A stretch of 14,898 nt of DNA. Source: Verrucomicrobiota bacterium (GTDB taxonomy: Bacteria > Verrucomicrobiota > Verrucomicrobiia > Limisphaerales > UBA1100). Position numbers and translations under genes: made by a program. The notes below the pieces were generated by a model that saw nothing but the letters and a program-made list of their open reading frames with translations, was not told the DNA's origin and made no database searches. The stretch spans positions 1-14,898 of the forward strand of contig JAPKDK010000040.1 of NCBI GenBank assembly GCA_028872645.1. Reading direction: 5' to 3'. Of this stretch, positions 6,989 through 14,595 are shown piece by piece (the stretch's first letter is position 1; each line of letters begins with the position of its first letter).

Positions 6989-8290
6989 GTGTTTGGGTTT
7001 TACATCTTTCGAATCGTCCAGGTGGGCTTCAAAAGCTTAAGGCTTCATAAGTTGCGCAGTGGCCTTACTATGCTGGGTATCGTCATTGGGGTGTGGGCTG
7101 TTATCACACTGGTCGCCATCGGTGAAGGAGCTAGTCATGACGCGCAGGAGGCGATCAAGGCGCTGGGCGCGAATAACGTCATTATTCGCAGCGTAAAGCC
7201 TTTGTCAGACAAACTCCAACTGCAGGGCAGAATGCAGTGGGAGACGATCTACGGCCTGAAAAATTCAGACGCCGGGCGGATTCTGAAAACGGTGCCGGGA
7301 GTGAAGCGTGTGTTGCCTATCCTGAGCCAGCGCAAGAATGTGGTTCACGGCAAACGAAATGTGGATTGCCAGCTCATCGGCACGTATCCTCACTATCCGG
7401 GATTCACCCAGTCCCGCATCGTTGCCGGTCAATTTCTAAATGAGATGGAGGAGGCTCGAAAAGAAAACTCCTGCGTCATCACCCTAGAGTTGGCTGAGAA
7501 ACTGTTCGCGGGCCAAAATCCACTCTTGGAAAATGTGATTGTTCGCGGTGTTGAATCTTCGCAGGTCTTCCGGGTAAAGGGCATTTTACAAGAGCGCGTT
7601 GATACCGAGAAATTGCCGCAGCTGGCAGACGCCACGGGCCGTACGATTTCCGCTAATGTGTACATTCCATTGTCTACCTTCAAAGCTCTATATGGAATCA
7701 AGAATATTGACCTCAGCGTGGGTAGTATCTCAGTCGAGCGCGTGGAGCTTACTGAGATTCGAGTTGAATTCGGATCGGTTGAAGAGGTGATCCCAGCGTT
7801 GCCGCTTCTCAGGGATTGCCTGGATAAATCACGCAAAGGCGAGATGGATTACGAGATTGTGGTTCCCATTAAAGAGCTCAACACCCTCAAGGCGCAAAAG
7901 GCGCGTGATACCCGCATGCTTCTTTACATCGCCTGCATCTCACTGTTGGTCGGTGGAATTGGCATTATGAATATCATGCTGGCCACCGTCACCGAACGCA
8001 CTCAGGAGATAGGTATCCGCCGCGCACTGGGAGCCACCCAGACGGACATTACCGTACAGTTCATGGTTGAGGCGCTGATGCTCTGTCTGATTGGTGGCAC
8101 TATTGGGGTGGTGGGTGGCTGGGGGTTTGCCGCGTTCCGGCACAATATCCTACATATAACGACCATAGTTACTGAATGGTCGGTAGTCATCGCTTTTGGT
8201 TTGTCCGTAGTAGTCGGGTTGTTTTTCGGCATTTGGCCAGCGATCAAGGCCGCCGCACTAGACCCCATAGAGGCACTGCGGCATAATTAG
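6989..8290 (+). CDS. MacB/FtsX-type ABC permease (permease 2)
   Basis: The start is the GTG at 6989, two bases after the adaptor 2 stop. It aligns residue for residue with the ATG start of the neighbouring sister permease (both begin MFG, then FRI and QVGFK). The 433-residue protein has TM1 near 25-45 (GVWAVITLVAIGEG), a periplasmic region of usual MacB size and three C-terminal helices. It carries GGIGIMNIMLATVTER and ends in LDPIEALRHN. No ATPase domain is fused. It is clearly a tandem duplicate of permease 3, and the pair differs from permeases 1 and 4 in TM1 wording (GVWAVIT against GVCSVIA). Coupling to adaptor 2 suggests that the two work together. The ATPase partner is probably the one at 2219-2941, by inference only. 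Confidence 0.93.
   Translation: MFGFYIFRIVQVGFKSLRLHKLRSGLTMLGIVIGVWAVITLVAIGEGASHDAQEAIKALGANNVIIRSVKPLSDKLQLQGRMQWETIYGLKNSDAGRILKTVPGVKRVLPILSQRKNVVHGKRNVDCQLIGTYPHYPGFTQSRIVAGQFLNEMEEARKENSCVITLELAEKLFAGQNPLLENVIVRGVESSQVFRVKGILQERVDTEKLPQLADATGRTISANVYIPLSTFKALYGIKNIDLSVGSISVERVELTEIRVEFGSVEEVIPALPLLRDCLDKSRKGEMDYEIVVPIKELNTLKAQKARDTRMLLYIACISLLVGGIGIMNIMLATVTERTQEIGIRRALGATQTDITVQFMVEALMLCLIGGTIGVVGGWGFAAFRHNILHITTIVTEWSVVIAFGLSVVVGLFFGIWPAIKAAALDPIEALRHN
7868..7908 (+). repeat. 41-bp exact direct repeat, copy in permease 2
   Basis: These 41 bases recur exactly at 9233-9273 in permease 3. They code for the stretch just before TM2 (IKELNTLKAQKAR). Flanking DNA stays nearly identical for some 30 further bases with isolated third-position changes. 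The repeat reflects duplication of the two permease genes. Confidence 0.9.
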
Positions 8291-8341
8291 AATGCAGGGA
8301 ACAGATGAAGTACATAGTGTCCTGAATCAACATATCTAGAC

Positions 8342-9655
8342 ATGTTTGGATTGTCCTTTTTTCGTATTATTCAAGTCGGCTTCAAGGGGCTACGGCTGCA
8401 TAAGCTGCGCAGCGGCCTTACGATGCTGGGCATGATCATTGGGGTATGGGCAGTCATCACGCTGGTCGCCATCGGTGAAGGGGCCAGTCACGATGCGCAG
8501 GAAGCGATCAAGGCGTTGGGCGCAAAAAATGTCATCATTCGAAGCATCAGGCCCCCTTCGATGAATGCCCAAATGCAGGGGGATTGGGAAAGTTTCTTCC
8601 GTCGGTGGATGGCGATCTATGGACTCAAGAATACGGACGCAACTCGCATAAAAAAAACCGTGCCGGGAGTGAAACGCGTGTTGCCCATTTTAAATAAGCG
8701 ACTGAATGTCGCGCACGGAAGCCGTGAAGTGGATTGTCAACTCATCGGCACCTATCCCTATTACCCGGAATTCACGCAATCCAAAATTATCGCCGGGCAA
8801 TTCCTGAATGAGGCTGAGGAAAACAGCAAGGCTTCCTCCTGTGTGATTTCTCTGGAACTGGCGCAGAGACTATTCTCCGGACACAATCCACTCATGGAAA
8901 AGGTGATCGTGCGAGGCTATGAATCTTCGCAGGTTTTTCAGGTCAAGGGTATTTTGAAGGAGCGTGCTGATACTGAGAAATTGCCGCAACTGCCCGACGC
9001 TATGGGTCACACAATTGCCGCCAACGTGTATATTCCTTTGTCTACTTTTAAGTCGTTGTACGGCGTTAGGAATGTTGATCGCAGTGTGGGCAGGCTTAAA
9101 TTGGAGAGTGTGGAACTGTCGGAGATTCGCGTGGAGTTCGACTCTGTCGAGCAGGTGATTCCGTCATTGCCGATGCTCATTGAAGCATTGCAGGCAGGTC
9201 GTGCTGAGAGGGATTTTGAGATTGTGGTTCCTATTAAAGAGCTCAACACCCTCAAGGCGCAAAAGGCGCGTGACACCCGCATGCTTCTTTACATTGCCTG
9301 CATTTCGTTGTTGGTGGGCGGTATAGGCATAATGAACATCATGCTGGCCACCGTCACCGAACGCACACAGGAGATTGGTATCCGTCGGGCACTGGGAGCC
9401 AAGCAGACGGACATAACCGTACAGTTTTTGGTGGAAGCCCTGATACTCTGTTTGATTGGTGGTTCCATTGGTGTTTTAGGTGGTTTAGCTTTTGCCGCAT
9501 TCCGGCACAACATTCTACACACAACGACCATCATTACTGAATGGTCGGTACTTATCGCTTTTGGCTTGTCGGTGGCGGTGGGGCTGACCTTCGGCCTGTG
9601 GCCAGCAATCAAGGCGGCCTCACTCGATCCCATTGAGGCCCTACGGCACACGTAG
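8342..9655 (+). CDS. MacB/FtsX-type ABC permease (permease 3), tandem sister of permease 2
   Basis: The 437-residue protein starts at the ATG at 8342, 51 bases after permease 2; the gap shows no recognisable signal. It shares most residues with permease 2 along its whole length: same N-terminus, same GVWAVITLVAIGEG in TM1, same GGIGIMNIMLATVTER and three C-terminal helices, ending LDPIEALRHT. The main difference is a few extra residues near 75-85 of the periplasmic region (GDWESFFRRW). No ATPase domain is present. Two adjacent similar permeases fit either a heterodimer, as in LolC/LolE, or alternative homodimers. The sequence does not decide between these. Confidence 0.93.
   Translation: MFGLSFFRIIQVGFKGLRLHKLRSGLTMLGMIIGVWAVITLVAIGEGASHDAQEAIKALGAKNVIIRSIRPPSMNAQMQGDWESFFRRWMAIYGLKNTDATRIKKTVPGVKRVLPILNKRLNVAHGSREVDCQLIGTYPYYPEFTQSKIIAGQFLNEAEENSKASSCVISLELAQRLFSGHNPLMEKVIVRGYESSQVFQVKGILKERADTEKLPQLPDAMGHTIAANVYIPLSTFKSLYGVRNVDRSVGRLKLESVELSEIRVEFDSVEQVIPSLPMLIEALQAGRAERDFEIVVPIKELNTLKAQKARDTRMLLYIACISLLVGGIGIMNIMLATVTERTQEIGIRRALGAKQTDITVQFLVEALILCLIGGSIGVLGGLAFAAFRHNILHTTTIITEWSVLIAFGLSVAVGLTFGLWPAIKAASLDPIEALRHT
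9233..9273 (+). repeat. 41-bp exact direct repeat, copy in permease 3
   Basis: Identical to 7868-7908 in permease 2, at the matching codon positions. It is part of the duplicated gene rather than a mobile or regulatory repeat. Confidence 0.9.
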
Positions 9656-9719
9656 GGCGGCCTTGGCACATAAAATTTTGATTAAAACCACCGGCCGCGC
9701 GTCCAACTTGCTCCTAAAT

Positions 9720-11420
9720 ATGATGACGAATTATTCCTTTAAACTTTTTGGCATTCTGTTGTTGGTCGCGGTGTTGCTAGCCGGCTGCGAAGCGGCCAAG
9801 TTCCGTGACGCTGCTGATGACGAAGTGTATGGCATTTTGAAACAACGAGGTAGCGACGTATTGGGTGCGGAGCAGGATTACGACATTCGCACCGCGTGGA
9901 GTGCCCGCGCGCCCGACGCCATTCCGCCCGCGGAAATCATCACCGACCGTTTCAATGACAACGCCCGCGTGCTCACCCTCGAGGCCGCACTGGGGATGGC
10001 GGTCACGAACAACCGCGCGTATCAGTTGCAAAAAGAGACACTTTATCTTTCCGCATTGTCGCTCACCGGAACGCGCCACAGATTTGTGTGGCAACCCACA
10101 ACGAGCACGGCGGATCTTGGCCTCGTGCGCGAATCGGACAAGGGCCTCAAGGGGGATTCCAACCTCGACCTCACGTTCAGTAAACTTTTCAAAACCGGCG
10201 GCACACTCACCGCTACTTTGGCGAATGATTTGGTGTTATATTTCAACGGCAAACCGAAGGTGCCGGACATCACCCTCAAACTTACCCAACCGTTGTTGCG
10301 TGGCGCGGGGCGCGCCATCGCCGAGGAAGTACTCACGCAGGCGGAGCGCGATGTGGTTTATGCGGTTCGCGATTTCAGCCATTACCAAAAGACGTTTGCG
10401 ATTGAAACAGTGTCCGAGTATTTCCGGATCCTTCAGAAAAAGGATTCAGTGAGGAACAGTTATAGCAATTATCAAAATCTGCAGGGCGCGCGCGCGCGCG
10501 CGGAGGCGATGGTGGATGCGCAGCGGTTGCCAAAATTTCAGGTGGATCAAGCGAGGCAAAAGGAGCTCAGTTCGCGCGTGAAATATCTTACCGCCGTGGA
10601 GAGTTATCGTGCCGCGCTGGATGCCTTCAAGCAACGACTCGGGCTGCCGTTGGGCGAGGATCTCAAGCTCGATGACACCGCTCTGCGCGCGTTGGTGCAG
10701 CGGGGCCTTACCCCGCTGAACCTCAACGCGCGCAATGGCTATCTCATCGCCGTCACCAATCGGCTGGATATGCTCAACCAAATCGACAAGTACGAGGACT
10801 CCCAACGAAAAGTGCGTGTGGCGGCGGATAATCTACAACCAAGCCTCAACCTCGTGGTCGATGCTTCATTGACAAAACAATTTTACAGCTCCTTTTCTCC
10901 GGAAGATTTCGCCGCCAACGCCGGCCTGCAACTGGGCTTGCCACTGGATAAATTGACCGAGCGCAACGCCTACCGCACGAGTCTCATCAGTTTTGAAAAA
11001 CAACTACGCGCGCTCGCGACGGAATTGGACGGCTTGCGCGAGGATATCCGGCAAGGCGTCCGGCAACTGGCCCAAGAGCGTGAAAATTATTTCATCCAGC
11101 AAAACGCCCTCGCCCTCGCCCAACAGCGCGTGACCGTGATGCCGCTGCTGCTCGATGCGAATCAGGCGGACATCCGCGACCAACTCGAAGCGCAGGCTGA
11201 TCTCGTCAGTGCGCAAAACGCCGTGACGAGCGCGATGGTCAATTATCACGTTGCGCGCTGGAAATTGTTGAAGAATTTAGGCATCATGCGCGTCGAAGCT
11301 GGACAGTTTTGGCTGAAAAACCAGCCGATTCCCGGTGTGCCCGCACCGGTCAATCCCAGTATTGGTGCGCAATTGCCCAACGTGGTGACGCCCGGGCAGG
11401 TGTTCGGAGAACAGAAATAA
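9720..11420 (+). CDS. TolC-family outer-membrane channel lipoprotein
   Basis: The start is placed at the ATG at 9720, or the adjacent one at 9723, because it gives a clean lipoprotein signal: a hydrophobic stretch ending in LLAGC with the lipid-bearing Cys at residue 23. The next residue is Glu rather than Asp, so outer-membrane sorting is expected. A longer frame back to TTG 9633 would overlap permease 3 and put a polar extension before the signal. The mature part (566 residues in all from 9720) has the two-repeat outer-membrane efflux protein look: VLTLEAALGMAVTNNRAYQ at the start, a beta-like GGTLTATLAND region, LTQPLLRGAGR, long Ala/Gln/Arg-rich helices, and a second half repeating this layout. 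It is the only channel gene in the window and should serve as the exit duct for the adaptor/permease sets. Adaptor 3 begins three bases after its stop. Confidence 0.93.
   Translation: MMTNYSFKLFGILLLVAVLLAGCEAAKFRDAADDEVYGILKQRGSDVLGAEQDYDIRTAWSARAPDAIPPAEIITDRFNDNARVLTLEAALGMAVTNNRAYQLQKETLYLSALSLTGTRHRFVWQPTTSTADLGLVRESDKGLKGDSNLDLTFSKLFKTGGTLTATLANDLVLYFNGKPKVPDITLKLTQPLLRGAGRAIAEEVLTQAERDVVYAVRDFSHYQKTFAIETVSEYFRILQKKDSVRNSYSNYQNLQGARARAEAMVDAQRLPKFQVDQARQKELSSRVKYLTAVESYRAALDAFKQRLGLPLGEDLKLDDTALRALVQRGLTPLNLNARNGYLIAVTNRLDMLNQIDKYEDSQRKVRVAADNLQPSLNLVVDASLTKQFYSSFSPEDFAANAGLQLGLPLDKLTERNAYRTSLISFEKQLRALATELDGLREDIRQGVRQLAQERENYFIQQNALALAQQRVTVMPLLLDANQADIRDQLEAQADLVSAQNAVTSAMVNYHVARWKLLKNLGIMRVEAGQFWLKNQPIPGVPAPVNPSIGAQLPNVVTPGQVFGEQK
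10486..10502 (+). repeat. Alternating GC dinucleotide tract inside the TolC-like gene
   Basis: Seventeen bases of perfect GC alternation code for Ala-Arg repeats (GARARAE) in a helical part of the channel. Such tracts can slip in replication or adopt Z-DNA. No evidence here shows that it does either. Confidence 0.85.
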
Positions 11421-11423
11421 AAA

Positions 11424-13124
11424 ATGGCCAAAGCTAAAGCATTCATCAAACGCCATCCGGCATGGACTACAGTGATTATCGTGCTGCTCGCCGGCGTGTT
11501 CATGGGTGCGAAATGGATGGAACCTGCGGACAATTCGGCGCAGGTGATGCAGTTTGCAACCGCCAAGCGCGGCGACCTGCGCGTGACGGTGACCGAAGGC
11601 GGCTCACTCGATTCCACCAGCAAGATCAACCTCCGCTGCGAACTTGATGGTGGAGGGACCATCGTGGAGTTGGTGAATGAGGGCACCTATGTGAAGGGTC
11701 CGCGTGAACATCAGCCGGCGGAAGGGGATACATTGCAAATCCTCACCGAAACCTATCTATCCCTTACTCAACCTCCGAGCGATAAGGGTCCGCCCACTCT
11801 ACTGCAAATAAAAGCACTGGAGGAATCCATTCACCGGATCAACCCCGAAGTGGATTGGGACAATTTGAGTCCCAGCCAAACAATTATTTTGCCGGGCGAT
11901 TTGTTGGTGAAGTTTGAGGACGGCCTATTGCGTGAGCGGATTTTTGGTCAAACCAAGGCCGTGGAGGACGCCGAGCGGGACTTGGGAAACGCAAAAAAAG
12001 ATTTGGCGCTGCGCAAGATTGAAACCGCCGAGGCGGATCGGCAGGCAGAACTTAATGTGGAATTCGCCGAACAGGATTTGGCAAAATACATCGAAGGTAC
12101 CGCGCCGCTGGCCAAGCTGGCGTTAAAAGGCGATATTGATATTTCCGAGGAAGAAATCAAACGCGCTGAAGACCGGCTCGTGAGCACCAAAAAACTCCGC
12201 ACCAAAGGCTACGCCACCGACCTTGAAGTGCAGGCCGATGAGCTAACGATTCAAAAGCAAAATAACCTCATCACAAAGTACCGTAAACAAATGGAATTAT
12301 TGGATCGGTTTGATATCCCGCAAATGACCAAGCGCTATCGATCCAAATTCGCCCAAATGGCCGTGACCGAAACGCGCACTTTTGAGAAATCCCGCGCCCT
12401 TGTGGAATACCAAACCGAGACTGTCGCCCGACGCAAAGCCGGGCTTGAGGCCCAGCGCGATAAACTGGAATTGTATAAGACTCAACTCATCAAGACCGAG
12501 ATGCGCGCACCGCAGGATGGCCTTGTGATTTTTGCGCAGAGCAGCTCGCGCTCCAACGAAAGCTACATCAAACTTGGCGCGGATATTCGCAAAGGCTACA
12601 GCGTCATTAATCTTCCCGATGTTAGCGAGCTGATGGCGGTGGTGCAGGTGCATGAATCGTACGTGCGTCACTTGCGCAATGGCCTCAAGGCGGTTGTGAA
12701 GATTGATTCATTGCCGGAACAAGAATTCAAAGGCGTCGTTCGATTGGTCGCCCCCACGCCGGATCAGCGCCGACGCTACTATGAAAACATTTCCGTTTAC
12801 GACACGCACGTGTGGATTGAGGACGAACACAATCAATTGCCCAAGGACCTCAAACCGGGCGTTTCAGCGCGCGCCGAGATCGTGATCGCCGAGTTGGAAA
12901 ATGTACTCAAGATTCCCGTGCAATGCGTCACCACCCGGCGCGGCCAAAAAGTGGTGCAGGTGAAGCGCGGAGAGGCGGTGGAAACCGTGCCCGTGGAAAC
13001 CGGTCAATTCAACGCCCGCTTCATCGAAATCCGAAAGGGCCTTGCCGTGGGTGATCAAGTTTCGCTGTCACCGCAAATCGCGAGATCTTCCAAGTCCGAA
13101 AAAAGCAAAACGCAAGCGCGCTAA
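11424..13124 (+). CDS. MacA/HlyD-type periplasmic adaptor with extended LysM-like insert (adaptor 3)
   Basis: The 566-residue protein starts at the ATG at 11424, three bases after the TolC-like gene. A single anchor helix spans about 13-29. The first lipoyl half (IVELVNEGTYVKGP) is interrupted by an insert at about 95-157, longer than in the other adaptors. It opens EGDTLQIL, has a Pro-rich loop and closes with LSPSQTIILPG, then resumes as GDLLVKFE. The insert is LysM-like, though less clearly than in adaptor 2. The coiled-coil hairpin (about 165-355) has a different tip (KKLRTKGYATDLEVQADE) from adaptors 1 and 2. The second lipoyl half starts near 360 (MRAPQDG), followed by beta-barrel and membrane-proximal parts. 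It ends in a short Ser/Lys-rich tail and lacks the Spy-like and EF-hand domains. Its location between the channel and permease 4 suggests that these three act together. Confidence 0.93.
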   Translation: MAKAKAFIKRHPAWTTVIIVLLAGVFMGAKWMEPADNSAQVMQFATAKRGDLRVTVTEGGSLDSTSKINLRCELDGGGTIVELVNEGTYVKGPREHQPAEGDTLQILTETYLSLTQPPSDKGPPTLLQIKALEESIHRINPEVDWDNLSPSQTIILPGDLLVKFEDGLLRERIFGQTKAVEDAERDLGNAKKDLALRKIETAEADRQAELNVEFAEQDLAKYIEGTAPLAKLALKGDIDISEEEIKRAEDRLVSTKKLRTKGYATDLEVQADELTIQKQNNLITKYRKQMELLDRFDIPQMTKRYRSKFAQMAVTETRTFEKSRALVEYQTETVARRKAGLEAQRDKLELYKTQLIKTEMRAPQDGLVIFAQSSSRSNESYIKLGADIRKGYSVINLPDVSELMAVVQVHESYVRHLRNGLKAVVKIDSLPEQEFKGVVRLVAPTPDQRRRYYENISVYDTHVWIEDEHNQLPKDLKPGVSARAEIVIAELENVLKIPVQCVTTRRGQKVVQVKRGEAVETVPVETGQFNARFIEIRKGLAVGDQVSLSPQIARSSKSEKSKTQAR

Positions 13125-13135
13125 GCCCGCCGCGC

Positions 13136-14413
13136 ATGAATCTTCTCCGCGTTATTCACCTCGGCATCAAAAGCCTGATGCTGCACAAGATGCGTTCCTT
13201 GCTCACAATGTTGGGCATCATCTTTGGCGTGTGTTCGGTGATCGCCATGCTCGCCATCGGCGAAGGCGCCAGTCATGAAGCGCAGGAAGCCATCCGCGCT
13301 CTCGGCAGCCGAAACATCATCATCCGCAGCGTGTCTCCGCCCAAAGGGCAATCCGCCGCCGACACGGTCCGAACCTACACTGCAAATTACGGATTAAAAC
13401 TTTCCGACATCCAGTTGCTCAAGGAAACCCTCCACCCGCGCATCACCGATACATTGGCAAAGCGCCGCTATCGCATGAACGTGCGTGTCGGGCGCATGGA
13501 AATGCCCGGCACCGTTTGGGGTACGCAACCCAATCATCTGCAAATGAGCCAAATGGAGTTAATGCATGGCCGCTTTTTGCACGATAGCGATGCGAGTGTG
13601 AATGTCTGTGTGATCACCGATACGATGGCAGAAAGACTCTTTCCCATTTCCGATCCACTCCAAGGCGAAGTGAAACTGAACAACCGGCAGATTTTTCGTG
13701 TGGTCGGCGTGGTGCGCGAAACCGCCGCCGCCAGTGCGCGTGCTCCGGGGCAGGACAACATTGGCCGCGCGCTCGATGCCAACGTGTACATTCCGCTCGC
13801 CGCCGCACATGCACGTTTGGGAGTATTGTTTACCGAACGCACCACCGGCGGCTCTATGCGCGAGCGGGTGGAACTGCATGAACTGGTTGTTGAATTGGCC
13901 AATGTGAATCAAGTGGAGGCTACCGTGCCCGCCATCCGCGCCGCATTAAAAACAGCGCACAAAAAAGTTGATTATGAAATCATCGTCCCTTTAGAGTTGC
14001 TGCGACAGGCGGAAGAAACCAAACGCATTTTCAACATCGTTCTTGGCTCCATCGCCGGCATTAGCCTCATCGTCGGCGGCATTGGCATTATGAATATCAT
14101 GCTCGCCACCGTCACCGAGCGCACGCGAGAGATTGGCATCCGCCGCGCGCTCGGCGCACAAAAGAGCCAGATCATCACACAGTTTTTGGTGGAGACCGTC
14201 GTGCTCTCAATCGCCGGAGGATTGGTGGGCGTAGTGCTCGGCGTGGCGTTGCCTTTAGCGGTGGAACATTTTGCCGAAATGAAAACCATCGTCACCCTCC
14301 CCGCCGTGCTGCTCGCCTTCGGCATCTCCGCCGTGGTGGGTGTGATCTTCGGCGTGTACCCCGCCCGCCGCGCCGCCAATCTCGATCCCATCGAGGCTCT
14401 GAGGCACACTTAA
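13136..14413 (+). CDS. MacB/FtsX-type ABC permease (permease 4)
   Basis: The 425-residue protein starts at the ATG at 13136, 11 bases after adaptor 3. TM1 near 20-40 reads GVCSVIAMLAIGEG, exactly as in permease 1. The periplasmic region is of normal size, and the C-terminal half has GGIGIMNIMLATVTER, three helices and the ending LDPIEALRHT. There is no ATPase domain. It resembles permease 1 without that protein's large insert, so the two could be a divergent pair sharing the ATPase at 2219-2941; this is inference. It is the last gene of the transporter cluster. No strong terminator follows, and the next signal is a sigma-54-type promoter. Confidence 0.93.
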   Translation: MNLLRVIHLGIKSLMLHKMRSLLTMLGIIFGVCSVIAMLAIGEGASHEAQEAIRALGSRNIIIRSVSPPKGQSAADTVRTYTANYGLKLSDIQLLKETLHPRITDTLAKRRYRMNVRVGRMEMPGTVWGTQPNHLQMSQMELMHGRFLHDSDASVNVCVITDTMAERLFPISDPLQGEVKLNNRQIFRVVGVVRETAAASARAPGQDNIGRALDANVYIPLAAAHARLGVLFTERTTGGSMRERVELHELVVELANVNQVEATVPAIRAALKTAHKKVDYEIIVPLELLRQAEETKRIFNIVLGSIAGISLIVGGIGIMNIMLATVTERTREIGIRRALGAQKSQIITQFLVETVVLSIAGGLVGVVLGVALPLAVEHFAEMKTIVTLPAVLLAFGISAVVGVIFGVYPARRAANLDPIEALRHT

Positions 14414-14431
14414 AGGTAAAAAGATCCATCT

Positions 14432-14447
14432 TGGCACACCAATTGCT
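14432..14447 (+). promoter_or_regulatory. Sigma-54 (RpoN) promoter, -24/-12 type
   Basis: TGGCAC (14432-14437) and TTGCT (14443-14447) match the sigma-54 consensus. The invariant GG (14433-14434) and GC (14445-14446) are separated by exactly 10 bases. A transcript would begin near 14458, giving a leader of about 138 bases before the prepilin-like gene. Sigma-54 control with an activator ATPase is classical for type IV pilin genes, which fits the downstream gene. The activator and its site are not identified. Confidence 0.75.
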
Positions 14448-14475
14448 TTAATTGCGTCATAAGGAAAACAGACGC

Positions 14476-14492
14476 GAAAACGGCTGGTTTTC
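14476..14492 (+). repeat. Small inverted repeat (6-bp stem, 5-base loop) in the prepilin leader
   Basis: GAAAAC (14476-14481) and GTTTTC (14487-14492) are perfect complements around GGCTG. It lies just downstream of the predicted sigma-54 start. There is no following T-run, so it is not a standard terminator. Confidence 0.4.
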
Positions 14493-14507
14493 TGAAACAG
14501 CACGAGA

Positions 14508-14553
14508 GTGGCGTGTGAATTCTCACGCAATTGAGTGAAAAATAACACGCCAC
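14508..14553 (+). repeat. Overlapping inverted repeats in the prepilin leader
   Basis: GTGGCGTGT (14508-14516) and ACACGCCAC (14545-14553) are perfect 9-bp complements 28 bases apart. Inside them, GCGTGTGAATTCTCACGC (14511-14528) is an 18-bp palindrome with one mismatched pair. The two pairings share 14511-14516 and so exclude each other in RNA. As DNA, the palindrome has the shape of a dimeric regulator site. Either reading is possible. Confidence 0.6.
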
Positions 14554-14583
14554 CATTTAACTTGAAAAAAACAATGTTAAGAT

Positions 14584-14587
14584 AGGA
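14584..14587 (+). promoter_or_regulatory. Ribosome binding site of the prepilin-like gene
   Basis: AGGA lies 8 bases before the ATG at 14596, one of the few well-spaced Shine-Dalgarno-like sites in the window. Confidence 0.6.
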
Positions 14588-14595
14588 TCATTAAA

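Noticed and set aside
8650..8657. A8 run within permease 3 as a programmed frameshift site
   Set aside because: A slippery A-AAA-AAA is formed, but the full-length frame continues normally and aligns with permease 2 on both sides. No downstream stimulator is evident.
9664..9680. Half sigma-54 site (TGGCAC) before the TolC-like gene
   Set aside because: The -24 part is present, but the position 10 bases on is TT instead of GC, so the -12 element is missing.
9633..9719. TTG-initiated extension of the TolC-like gene
   Set aside because: It would overlap the end of permease 3 and put a polar stretch before the lipoprotein signal. The ATG at 9720 or 9723 gives a proper signal peptide.
14421..14432. 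AAGATCCATCTT as a terminator after permease 4
   Set aside because: The 5-bp stem with a two-base loop is too tight and weak, and no T-run follows. It overlaps the sigma-54 element.
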